Part shown: positions 15,407 through 24,300 of the stretch, in pieces | How positions within the stretch are numbered: position 1 is the first letter of the stretch | Layout of the letters: each line of letters begins with the position of its first letter | Position numbers and translations under genes: made by a program | Assembly (NCBI GenBank): GCA_003864575.1 | Contig: BHES01000021.1 | Location: 1-37,223 of the forward strand | Length of the DNA stretch: 37,223 nt | Direction: 5' to 3' | From: Enterobacterales bacterium | GTDB lineage: Bacteria > Pseudomonadota > Gammaproteobacteria > Enterobacterales > Enterobacteriaceae | Notes under the pieces: model-generated | Told to the model about the DNA's origin: nothing | Seen by the model: the letters and a program-made list of their open reading frames with translations, nothing else | The model's database searches: none

Positions 15407-16213
15407 TCAGCGTCCTAAATAGACATCAATAACCTGCTCGTTAGCTTGCACCTGTTTAAGCGAACCTTCCGCCAACACCTGCCCCTGATGCAGCACCGTG
15501 ACGTGGTCGGCGATGCTCTCCACAAAGCCCATGTCGTGCTCAACTACCATTAGCGAATGTTTGCCGGACAGCTGTTTAAACAGCTCGGCGGTATATTCGG
15601 TTTCGGCGTCGGTCATGCCTGCGGCGGGTTCGTCGAGCAGCAGCAGATGCGGCTCCTGCACCAATAACATGCCGATTTCCAGAAACTGCTTCTGACCGTG
15701 CGACAGCAAACCCGCCGGACGATGGCGTTCTGTGGTCAGGCGCAGCGTGCCGAGCATTTCATCGATGCGGTCGCGCTGTTCGCTGTTCATTTTGGCGCGC
15801 AAACAGGCCCAGACAGATTTATTGGTTTTCTGCGCGATCTCCAGATTTTCGAACACGGTCAGCGCTTCAAATACCGTCGGTTTCTGAAATTTACGGCCAA
15901 TGCCCGACTGTGCAATCTGCACCGGCTCCAGTTTGGTCAGGTCAGTTCGCTGGTCGTAAAATACGCTGCCACTCTGCGGGCGGGTTTTGCCAGTGATCAC
16001 ATCCATCAGCGTGGTTTTCCCCGCGCCGTTCGGGCCAATCACGCAGCGCAACTCACCGACGCCGATGTTCAGCGACAAATTGGTCAGCGCCTTAAAGCCG
16101 TCAAAACTGACATTAATATTTTGCAGCTGCAAAATCGGGTCGGTTTGCTGCCGGTGGCGATCCGCCCTTTGCGGTTGGGTGAATAACTCTTCGGTCATCA
16201 TCATGGAATTCAT
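15407..16213 (-). CDS. urtD: Urea ABC transporter, ATPase subunit UrtD
   Basis: This 268-residue ATPase is the LivG-type partner of UrtE. Motifs are Walker A GPNGAGKTT, the signature LLSHGQKQFLEIGMLL (SHGQ instead of SGGQ, a recognised UrtD trait), Walker B LLLLDEPAAGMTDAE and the H-loop VVEHDMGFV. About 30 N-terminal residues before LQLQNINVSF are Gln- and Arg-rich and longer than in some relatives. The start overlaps the urtC stop by one base (TGATG), so the subunits are translationally coupled. Confidence 0.95.
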   Translation of the reverse strand: MNSMMMTEELFTQPQRADRHRQQTDPILQLQNINVSFDGFKALTNLSLNIGVGELRCVIGPNGAGKTTLMDVITGKTRPQSGSVFYDQRTDLTKLEPVQIAQSGIGRKFQKPTVFEALTVFENLEIAQKTNKSVWACLRAKMNSEQRDRIDEMLGTLRLTTERHRPAGLLSHGQKQFLEIGMLLVQEPHLLLLDEPAAGMTDAETEYTAELFKQLSGKHSLMVVEHDMGFVESIADHVTVLHQGQVLAEGSLKQVQANEQVIDVYLGR

Positions 16214-17286
16214 CAGGATTTCCTCTTACGCAGCAGCCCAATGACGCCGTGCGGCAGAAACAGCGTCACCACAATGAACATGCCGCCGAGCACAAATTGC
16301 CAGTATTCGGGGATGGCGACGGTGAACCAGCTTTTCGCGCCGTTGACGATGGCTGCGCCAAGCATCGGGCCGATCAGCGTGCCGCGCCCGCCGAGCGCCA
16401 CCCAGATGGCGGCTTCGATGGAGTTGGTTGGTGACATTTCACCGGGGTTAATGATGCCGACCTGCGGCACGTACAGCGCACCGGCTAAACCACATAACAT
16501 CGCGGAAACTGTCCAGACAAACAGCTTGAAGCCTTTCGGATCATAGCCGCAGAAGATCAGCCGGTTTTCGGCGTCCCGCACGGCGGTCAGCACGCGGCCA
16601 TATTTGCTGCGTGCGAGGGCGAAACCCAGCGCCAGACTGAAAACCAGCACTAACACGGTCATCAAAAATAACCCAATGCGGGTGCCGGTGGCGGTGACCT
16701 GAAAACCGAGCAGGGTGGTGAAACCGGTGAAGCCGTTGTTGCCGCCAAAACCCGTTTCATTGCGGAAAAACAGCAGCATACCGGCGTAGGTCAGCGCCTG
16801 GGTCATGATTGAAAAATAGACGCCTTTGATTTTGGAGCGGAAAGCGAAGTAGCCGAACACAAACGCCAGTGCGCCCGGCACCAGCACGATCAGGCACAGT
16901 GCCCATGCAAAATGCTGGGTACCGACCCAGAACCACGGCAGTTCAGTCCACGAGAGAAAGGACATAAAGTCCGGCAGGCCGCTGCCCGCCGCCTGACGCA
17001 TCAGATACATGCCCATTGCGTAGCCGCCGAGGGCAAAAAACAGCCCGTGGCCGAGCGACAGCAAACCGGCGTAGCCCCACACCAGATCAAGCGCGATCGC
17101 GACGATCGCATAACAGAGGATCTTACCGACCAGCGTCAGCGTGTAGGTGGAGATCGACAGCGGATTTTCCGCCGGCAGCAGCGCCAGAAACGGCATAATA
17201 ATCAGTGCAATCAGTACCAGCACGCCCAGAGTTATCGCAATCTTCGGCGCTTTTTGTACGCCAGTAATGGTTAGAGGTTGGCTCAT
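16213..17286 (-). CDS. urtC: Urea ABC transporter, permease subunit UrtC
   Basis: This 357-residue inner-membrane permease is of the LivM type. Eight to ten hydrophobic helices are visible, with the conserved stretches ALDLVWGYAGLLSLGHGLFF, GYFAFRSKIKGVYFSIMTQA, ENRLIFCGYDPKGFKLFVW and EAAIWVALGGRGTLIGPMLG typical of the LivM/UrtC family. It pairs with UrtB to form the membrane channel. Both ends overlap neighbours by one base (TGATG at 17286 and 16213). Confidence 0.95.
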   Translation of the reverse strand: MSQPLTITGVQKAPKIAITLGVLVLIALIIMPFLALLPAENPLSISTYTLTLVGKILCYAIVAIALDLVWGYAGLLSLGHGLFFALGGYAMGMYLMRQAAGSGLPDFMSFLSWTELPWFWVGTQHFAWALCLIVLVPGALAFVFGYFAFRSKIKGVYFSIMTQALTYAGMLLFFRNETGFGGNNGFTGFTTLLGFQVTATGTRIGLFLMTVLVLVFSLALGFALARSKYGRVLTAVRDAENRLIFCGYDPKGFKLFVWTVSAMLCGLAGALYVPQVGIINPGEMSPTNSIEAAIWVALGGRGTLIGPMLGAAIVNGAKSWFTVAIPEYWQFVLGGMFIVVTLFLPHGVIGLLRKRKS

Positions 17287-18863
17287 CAGTCAATCACCCT
17301 GCCTTTGAAGGCGAACAGTCCCTGTGGACGTTTCTGAATGAACAGGATAATCAGCGCGAGGATCAGGATTTTACCCAGCACCGCGCCGATTTCCGGCTCA
17401 AGAATTTTGTTCACAATGCCGAGCCCAAAGGCCGCGACTACCGTCCCCGCCAGCTGGCCGACGCCACCCAGCACCACCACAAGGAAGGAGTCGATGATGT
17501 AACCCTGCCCGAGTTCGGGACCGACGTTGCCAAGCTGCGACAGCGCCACGCCCCCCAGCCCTGCAATGCCCGAGCCGAGGCCGAACGCCAGCATATCGAC
17601 GCGGCCCGTCGGCACGCCGCAGCAAGCGGCCATCGCCCGGTTTTGCGTCACGGCGCGCACGTTCATGCCGAGGCGGGTTTTATTGAGTAGCAGCCAGGTC
17701 AGGACGAGCACCAGCAAGACGAAGATAATCACCGCGATGCGGTTGTACGGCAGCACCAGATTCGGCAGTAGCTGAATGCCGCCGGAGAGCCAGCCGGGGT
17801 TGGCGACTTCGAGGTTCTGCGCGCCAAACAGCACGCGCACGCCCTGAATCAACATCAGGCTGATGCCCCAGGTCGCCAGCAGCGTTTCCAGCGGGCGGCC
17901 ATATAAATGACGGATGACGGTGCGCTCCAGCGCCATGCCGATCCCGGCGGTGATGAAAAACGCCACCGGCAGCGCGACCAGCGGATAAATCGCCAGCAGC
18001 CCCGGCGCGTAGTGCTGGAACAGCGACTGCACCAGATAAGTGGAATAGGAACCGAGCATCAGCATCTCGCCGTGCGCCATGTTGATCACGCCGAGCAGGC
18101 CGTAAGTGATCGCCAGCCCCAGCGCCGCGAGCAGCAAAATCGAGCCGAGCGACAAACCGGTAAACGCCTGCCCGAGCAGATCGCCGATCAGCAACCGGTG
18201 TTGCACCGCTTTCAGGCTGACGTCTGCGGCGGCGCGGACTGTGGCATCGGTTTCCGTTTTAGGGTCAGTCAGACTTTGTAGACGGCCCTGGGTGTCCGGG
18301 TCGCCCGAGGTACCCAGCAGCTCGACGGCTTTCAGGCGAACCTGCGGATTGGCGTCGTTCAGCTGTAAATTCGCCAGAGCGATGGCCAGTGCGTCATGCA
18401 CCGCGCCATCCTTTTCCACCTCAAAGCGATGTATCAACAACGGCAACTGGTCGGCCTGCGCTTCGCGCTGTAAGGATTTTGCCGCCTGCAAACGCACGAC
18501 ACTGTCGGCGCTGACCAGCCGGTGTGCAGAGAGCGCATTGGCAATCAAGATACGCAGGTGGTTGTTCAGCCACACTTTTTTGGTCTCACCCTGCGGTTTG
18601 GCATCGCCGTCCAGCGGCGTGAGCCGTTCGCCGTTCTGCGTGAAGGCGTGTTTGGCGTCGTCGGTCACGACGTTTTCCTGTTTCAGTGCCTCAAGCAGCG
18701 GCAGCCTTTCCGGCTGCGGATCCGCCGCCCATTGTTGTAACAACGTAGCTTGCTGGCTACGGCTGACGGCAGCAAAGTCATTCGCGGCACCGGCGTATAC
18801 AAGTAGCGGGAGGCCGCTAAGCAAGAAAAGCAGTGGCCTGAAGTGAGATAAAAAATGCGTCAT
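17286..18863 (-). CDS. urtB: Urea ABC transporter, permease subunit UrtB with periplasmic N-terminal domain
   Basis: This 525-residue LivH-type permease has an unusual front part, which is regular for many proteobacterial UrtB proteins. It begins with a signal peptide (residues 1-26, ending VYAGAA). About 200 exported residues follow with helical, HEAT-like repeats such as VRLQAAKSLQREA and VRLKAVELLGTSGDPD. The membrane part starts near residue 225 (GLSLGSILLLAALGLAITYGL) with GVINMAHGEMLMLG, RAVTQNRAMAACCGV and GNVGPELGQGYIIDSFLVVV. The N-terminal domain could contact UrtA, but this is not shown. AGGA precedes the ATG. The gene follows urtA only after a 427 bp repeat-filled gap. Confidence 0.94.
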   Translation of the reverse strand: MTHFLSHFRPLLFLLSGLPLLVYAGAANDFAAVSRSQQATLLQQWAADPQPERLPLLEALKQENVVTDDAKHAFTQNGERLTPLDGDAKPQGETKKVWLNNHLRILIANALSAHRLVSADSVVRLQAAKSLQREAQADQLPLLIHRFEVEKDGAVHDALAIALANLQLNDANPQVRLKAVELLGTSGDPDTQGRLQSLTDPKTETDATVRAAADVSLKAVQHRLLIGDLLGQAFTGLSLGSILLLAALGLAITYGLLGVINMAHGEMLMLGSYSTYLVQSLFQHYAPGLLAIYPLVALPVAFFITAGIGMALERTVIRHLYGRPLETLLATWGISLMLIQGVRVLFGAQNLEVANPGWLSGGIQLLPNLVLPYNRIAVIIFVLLVLVLTWLLLNKTRLGMNVRAVTQNRAMAACCGVPTGRVDMLAFGLGSGIAGLGGVALSQLGNVGPELGQGYIIDSFLVVVLGGVGQLAGTVVAAFGLGIVNKILEPEIGAVLGKILILALIILFIQKRPQGLFAFKGRVID

Positions 18864-18895
18864 AATTTTTTCCTGTTGCCGGAATTTGTTGCCAA

Positions 18896-19194
18896 ACCCC
18901 CTCCCAACCTCCCCCTTCGCAGGGGGAGAAGTGAAAGCGCCGATCTGCTCCCTCCCCTTCGCAGGGGGAGAAGTAAAAGCGCCGATCTGCTCCCTCCCCT
19001 TCGCAGGGGGAGAAGTGAAAGCGCCGATCTGCTCCTTTCCCCTTCGCAGGGGGAGGAGTAAAAGCGCCGATCTGCTCCCTCCCCTTCGCAGGGGGAGAAG
19101 TGAAAGCGCCGATCTGCTCCTTTCCCTTTCGCAGGGGGAGAAGTAAAAGTGCCGATCTGCTCCCTCCCCTGCGAAGGGGAGGGTTGGGGTGGGG
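18896..19194 (-). repeat. Tandem array of six 42-43 bp GC-rich hairpin units between urtA and urtB
   Basis: The block CAGGGGGAG recurs at 18920, 18962, 19004, 19047, 19089 and 19132, that is every 42 or 43 bp. Each unit is a GC-rich hairpin (CTCCCC / GGGGAG around a CTTCGCA-type loop) plus a linker holding GCGCCGATCTGCTC. Units differ by only a few bases (GTGAAAG or GTAAAAG, CTCCCTCC or CTCCTTTCC). The array is bounded on the left by CCCCTCCCAACCTCCCC and on the right by an inverted version (GAGGGTTGGGGTGGGG), as in interspersed GC-rich palindromic elements of enterobacteria. It is transcribed within the urt operon. The open frames across it in several phases are a by-product of the repeats. 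Confidence 0.9.
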
Positions 19195-19219
19195 TATCGA
19201 TGGCGACGCTGAACCTAAG

Positions 19220-19249
19220 CCCAAACCCAAACCCCTCCCAACACTCCCC
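19220..19249 (-). other. G-quadruplex-capable stretch in the urtA 3' untranslated mRNA
   Basis: The minus strand, which is the mRNA sense, carries five runs of three or four G (complement of C runs at 19220, 19226, 19232, 19237 and 19246) separated by loops of 1, 3, 3 and 6 nt. This fits the G3+N1-7 motif. A second motif, with G runs at 19176, 19181, 19186 and 19191, lies on the opposite strand. Confidence 0.55.
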
Positions 19250-19267
19250 AGGAGGGAGCTGACCGAA

Positions 19268-19285
19268 CGCCTTCGCAAGAAGGCG
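19268..19285 (-). other. Hairpin directly after the urtA stop
   Basis: CGCCTTC-GCAA-GAAGGCG is a perfect 7 bp stem with a stable GNRA-like or UUGC tetraloop depending on strand, 5 nt beyond the urtA stop. No T tract follows, so it is more likely a 3'-end stabiliser that blocks exonucleases than a terminator. Confidence 0.5.
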
Positions 19286-19290
19286 AATAA

Positions 19291-20562
19291 TCAGTTACTT
19301 GCTGTCTTCACCGGTGTATCTGGCTTCTTATCATTGCCCGCAATGTACGGACTCCACGGCTGGGCGCGGACAGGTTTGTCGGTCTGCCATACCACGTTGA
19401 ACTGCCCGTTGGATTCGATTTCGCCGATCATGACCGGTTTGTGCAGGTGATGGTTGGTCGCATCCATGGTCAGCGTGAAACCAGACGGTGCGGCGAAGGT
19501 CTGTCCGGCCATGGCGGCGCGGACTTTATCGACGTCGGTTGTTCCAGCTTTCTCAACCGCCTGCGCCCACATATGGATGCCGACGTAAGTGGCTTCCATC
19601 GGGTCGTTGGTCACCGCAGAGTCAGCGTTCGGCAGTTTGTGGGCTTTGGCGTAGGCTTTCCATTCGGCGACGAATTTCTTGTTGGTCGGGTTATCAACGG
19701 ACTCAAAGTAGTTCCACGCCGCGAGGTCACCTACCAACGGTTTGGTGTCGATGCCGCGCAACTCCTCTTCGCCGACCGAGAATGCCACGACGGGCACATC
19801 GGTGGCTTTCACGCCCTGATTCGCCAGCTCTTTATAGAACGGCACGTTGGAATCGCCGTTGATGGTGGAGATCACCGCCGTTTTGCCGCCTGCGGAGAAT
19901 TTCTTAATGTTGGAAACAATCGTCTGGTAATCGCTATAACCGAAGGGCGTATAGACCTCTTCGATGTCGCTGTCTTTCACGCCTTTAGCGTGCAGGAAGG
20001 CGCGCAGGATCTTGTTGGTGGTGCGTGGATACACATAGTCAGTGCCGAGCAGGAAGAAGCGCTTGGCCGCGCCGCCGTCTTCGCTCATCAAATATTCCAC
20101 TGCGGGGATCGCCTGCTGGTTTGGCGCGGCGCCGGTATAGAACACGTTCGGCGACATCTCTTCGCCTTCATACTGCACCGGATAGAACAGCAGGCCGTTC
20201 AGCTCTTCGAACACCGGCAATACTGATTTGCGCGACACTGACGTCCAGCAGCCGAAAACCACGGCGACTTTATCCTGCGTGAGTAACTGACGGGCCTTTT
20301 CGGCAAACAGCGGCCAGTTAGAAGCCGGGTCAACCACCACCGGTTCGAGTTTTTTGCCGAGGACGCCGCCATGGGCGTTGATGTCGTCAATGGTCATCAG
20401 CGCGATGTCTTTTAGCGGCGTTTCAGAAATTGCCATGGTGCCGGAAAGCGAATGCATGATACCGACTTTGATGGTGTCGGCCGCCTGTGCGCTCCAGGCT
20501 AAACCCATGCTGACCACGGTGGCGGAGAGGGCGAAGGCTTTAATAAAATGTCGACGTTGCAT
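19291..20562 (-). CDS. urtA: Urea ABC transporter, substrate-binding protein UrtA
   Basis: This 423-residue periplasmic urea-binding protein has a twin-arginine type signal (MQRRHFIKAFALSATVV, cleavage after WSAQA near residue 27), so it is probably exported folded by Tat. The mature part begins DTIKVGIMHSLSGTMAISE and continues with DPASNWPLFAEKARQLL, VFGCWTSVSRKSVLPVFEE, LLFYPVQYEGEE and VYPRTTNKI, all UrtA marks that separate it from branched-chain amino acid binders. The ATG at 20562 has GAGG about 9 nt upstream; the frame extends far upstream but that part is not protein-like. It is first of urtABCDE, 85 bp after the GntR gene. Confidence 0.95.
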   Translation of the reverse strand: MQRRHFIKAFALSATVVSMGLAWSAQAADTIKVGIMHSLSGTMAISETPLKDIALMTIDDINAHGGVLGKKLEPVVVDPASNWPLFAEKARQLLTQDKVAVVFGCWTSVSRKSVLPVFEELNGLLFYPVQYEGEEMSPNVFYTGAAPNQQAIPAVEYLMSEDGGAAKRFFLLGTDYVYPRTTNKILRAFLHAKGVKDSDIEEVYTPFGYSDYQTIVSNIKKFSAGGKTAVISTINGDSNVPFYKELANQGVKATDVPVVAFSVGEEELRGIDTKPLVGDLAAWNYFESVDNPTNKKFVAEWKAYAKAHKLPNADSAVTNDPMEATYVGIHMWAQAVEKAGTTDVDKVRAAMAGQTFAAPSGFTLTMDATNHHLHKPVMIGEIESNGQFNVVWQTDKPVRAQPWSPYIAGNDKKPDTPVKTASN

Positions 20563-20647
20563 AGTGAAATCCTCTGTAAAAACGCTGTGATTTAAATGAG
20601 TTAAGAGAACACTGTCATGGTGTAAGTCGAAAAAATTTTTATAAAAG

Positions 20648-21376
20648 TCATGATGGGTTGCCCTCATCATTTCGGGCCTGATGCAGCATATGCAGCGTGA
20701 TTTTGCGCACCTCGGCTTTACTGACGGCAATGTGGTCGTGTAGTTGGCGTTGGGCCTCCCCGGTTTGCTGTTGCATGATGGCAAGCAGAATGCTTGCGTG
20801 TTCGTGATACGTGGCATCGACCCGCGACGTTTTGGTGAAATCCAGACGGCGGATAATGCGAATTTTTTCTGTCAGGTCGCGGTGGATACGGGCCATTTCG
20901 CCATTGCCTGCGGCCTCAACCAGCGTCATATGGAAGGCTTCGTCAAAGCGTGACACCGTCTGGCCGTCATCAAGGCGCGGAGTGTCGATCCAGAAGTCTT
21001 TCAGCCCCGCGAGCTGCACGGGTTGAGCCTCAGGTTTCAGCGCGCACAGACGTTTCACCGCCTCCAGTTCCAGCACGATGCGCAGGTCATAAAGCTGTTC
21101 GAAATAGTCGAAATCGAACGGTCTGACCTGCCAACCGCTGCGGAAAAACACTTCGACATAGCCTTCGCGCTCCAGCCAGAACAGCGCCTGACGCACCGGC
21201 GTGCGGCTGGTTTCCATGCGTTCAGCGATGTCGTTCTCGCTGAACCGGTCGCCCGGCAGCAGGTGAAAGTTAAAAATGTCGTCTTTTAGTTGCAGATAGA
21301 TCCGCTCAGCCAGCCCTTCCGGGCGGCTTTTACTGCGTTTTTTATCTGGTCCAGTGCGTGAGCCAGTCAGTTGCAT
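20648..21376 (-). CDS. GntR-family (FCD-type) transcriptional regulator
   Basis: This 242-residue regulator has an N-terminal GntR winged helix-turn-helix (LAERIYLQLKDDIFNFHLLP, FSENDIAERMETSRTPVRQAL). A C-terminal all-helical FCD effector domain carries acidic and His residues that usually bind a metal and a small acid (FDEAFHMTLVEAAGNGEMARI, YHEHASILLAIM). The ATG at 21376 has AGGA 7 nt upstream. It lies 20 bp after urea carboxylase and 85 bp before urtA, inside the presumed operon, so it likely responds to a pathway compound such as allophanate and controls these genes. That is inference. Confidence 0.9.
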   Translation of the reverse strand: MQLTGSRTGPDKKRSKSRPEGLAERIYLQLKDDIFNFHLLPGDRFSENDIAERMETSRTPVRQALFWLEREGYVEVFFRSGWQVRPFDFDYFEQLYDLRIVLELEAVKRLCALKPEAQPVQLAGLKDFWIDTPRLDDGQTVSRFDEAFHMTLVEAAGNGEMARIHRDLTEKIRIIRRLDFTKTSRVDATYHEHASILLAIMQQQTGEAQRQLHDHIAVSKAEVRKITLHMLHQARNDEGNPS

Positions 21377-21396
21377 AGTGTTTCCTGATGAAAGAC

Positions 21397-24300
21397 TTAC
21401 GCGGATTGCGCGACGTCCAGCCACAACAGTGCGTCGCCGGGCCCGACCGGGCGGCCCTGCTGACAGCTGATTTTGCTGACGGTACCGGCGCAGGGCGCAT
21501 AAACCGACAGCTCCATTTTCATGGCTTCTACCACAATCAGCGCCTGACCCGCTTCGACCTGCTGGCCGGGTTCGACCAGAATTTTCCACACGTTGCCATT
21601 GAGGTCAGCGCTGACCAGATGGCCCTGCTGCTCGCTATCGTCTTCGATGATTTCCACCGCATTGGCGGCGGCGTCCACGGCGGCACTTTCCTGTGCGGCC
21701 CAGTGCGCCACTTCGGTCGTAAAGGCCGCAGACTGACGGGTGCGGAAGTCGGCGATATCGGCGGCGTTGTCGGCAAGAAATTGGGTATATTGCGCAAAAT
21801 CGAACTCACTCTCTTCGATGCGAATTTGCGCCCGCCCTTCACGGAACGCATCGCGCTGGGCGTCGAGCTCGACTTCGGTTACTTCATAGAAGCGCACCTG
21901 ATCGAAGAAGTGCAGCAGCCACGGCTGGCTGTTTTTGAACTGCTGATTCTTCAGGAAGGCATTCCAGATAGGCAGCGTGCGGCCGACCAACTGATAGCCG
22001 CCCGGCGAGTCCATGCCGTAGATGCACATGTACATACCGCCGATGCCGACCGTGCCTTCTGCGGTGTACGAACGCGCCGGGTTGTATTTGGAACTCAGCA
22101 GACGATGGCGCGGATCAATCGGCACCGCGCACGGTGCGCCGAGATAGACATCACCCAGGCCGAGGATCAGATAGCTGGCGTCGAAAATGATATTTTTTAC
22201 GTCTTCGCGGCTCTTTAGCCCATTGGTACGCTGGATAAAATCAACGTTGTTGGGCAGCCACGGCGCTTCGCTGCGCACGGTTTGCTGATAACGTTCGACC
22301 GCGCCGAGCGTGGCAGAGTCCTCAAACGCCATCGGCATATGCACGATGCGGGTCGGGATTTTGAGCTGGCTGACATCGGCCAGACCTTGCTCAAGCAACA
22401 GCAGATGGGAAAGCAGGGCCGACTGGTGGATGACGCGGCTGTCATAGCGCACCTGCAACGAGCGCACGCCCGGCGAAAGTTCTTCAATGCCCGGTTCTGC
22501 GGCGGCGCGGATGGCTTTCATCAGCAGATAAAGGCGTAGACGCAGGGCCAGATCCAACACGTTGTCGCCATACTCAATCAGCACGTAACCATCACCGGCC
22601 TGACGGTACTGCACCGACGGGCGACCTTCGCCAGCAGGCAATTCGGCCAGCACGGTGGCCGAGGCCGTGGTTTGCGGCAGCAGTGACGGCGTGGCGAGTG
22701 TCATGACGTCAACCGGCATCAGCGAGTCCACCTGACCTTGTTGCGCCCGCTCCAGCGCCTGCGCCTGTTCGAAGCTGATCGGATGGAAGCGGATTTTATC
22801 CCCCGGCTTCACCTGACCCACTTTCCACAGTTCGGCTTTGGCGATCGTCACCGGGCAGACGAAACCGCCCAGACTTGGCCCGTCGCGGGTCAGAATGACC
22901 GGGAAGTCGCCGGTAAAGTTAATCGCGCCGATGGCATATTCGCAGTCATGCACGTTCGACGGATGCAAACCGGCTTCGCCGCCGTCCTGTCGCGCCCATT
23001 GCGGTTTTGGGCCGCTCAGCCGCACGCCAAGGCGGTTGGAGTTGTAATGCACCTGCCATTCGGCAGCAAAAAAGGCTTCGATAGAGTCTTTGGTAAAGAA
23101 GTCCGGTGCGCCGTGCGGGCCGTACAGCACACCAATGTTCCAGACGCTGCCGTAAGCCGGAATCAGCTGTGCTGCCGCAGCCTGCGGCAGGCAGATCGGC
23201 GCAGGCGTGGTACAGGCGGGCAGGTCGGGCTGGGAAATCGTCAGCATATCGGCGACGCGCAGCGTGCGCCCTGCGTGCCCACCAAACTGGCCGAGGGCGA
23301 AGGTCGAACGGCTGCCGAGATAGACCGGCACATCGAAACCATTGCGCACGGCGAGGTAGGTACGGCAACCCTGCGTGGCGCGGCCCAGCGTCAATGTCTG
23401 CCCGGCTTTCACGTTCACCGGTTGCCAGTGCGCCACGTTGACGCCGTCAATGTCGGCCGGGCAACTCGCGCCCGTCAACGCCAGGGTGGCGTCGCAATGA
23501 AAGCGCAGCGTCGGGCCCTGTAATGTAAATTCCAGACCGGCGGCGTCAGGATGATTGCCGACAATGCGGTTAGCGAGGCGGAAGGCAAAATCATCCATCG
23601 GGCCCGATGGCGGCACGCCGATATCCCAATAACCGAGGCGTCCGGGGTAGTCTTGAATGCTGCTGTACGTGCCGGGCGCCAGGACTTCGATGGCCTGCGG
23701 CGCATAGTCGAAGGTATCGAGCATTCGCGTCCACATCTGGCCCGCGTGAAACACCGGCGTGGCAACCACCTGACGCAGATAATCAATGTTGGTGGCAATA
23801 CCGTGCAGGCGGGTGGCGGCCAGTGCGGCGGACATTTTCGCCAGCGCGTCCTCACGATCGCAACCGTACACAATCAGCTTGGCGATCATCGGGTCATAAA
23901 AGGCTGATACGTCGCTGCCGGTGGAGACCCAGCCGTCAACGCGAACGTCTTGCGGGAAGACCACTTCGGTTAGTACGCCGGGGCTTGGCTGGAAGTTTTT
24001 CAGCGGATCTTCGGCATAAATACGCACTTCTATCGACGCGCCCTGCGGGGCTTTTTCCATCGCAGCCCAGTCCAGCGGCTCATCGGCGGCAACCCGCAAC
24101 ATGCATTCAATCAAATCCAGTCCGGTGACCATTTCGGTGACCGGATGCTCAACCTGTAAGCGCGTATTCACTTCGAGGAAGTAAAAGGCATCGCGCGCCG
24201 GGTCATAAATAAATTCCACCGTACCGGCGCTGCGATAGCTGACCGATTCACCCAACTGCACGGCGGCGTGGTGCAGCGCGTCGCGGGTGGCCTGTGGCAG

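Noticed and set aside
18896..19194. CRISPR array
   Set aside because: The period is constant at 42-43 bp with nearly identical linkers; there are no unique spacers and no cas genes.
18817..19278. A 153-residue minus-strand frame and several plus-strand frames across the urtA-urtB gap
   Set aside because: Their sequences are the translated 42 bp repeat (multiple of 3) in different phases, with low complexity and no independent ribosome site. They are repeat artefacts.
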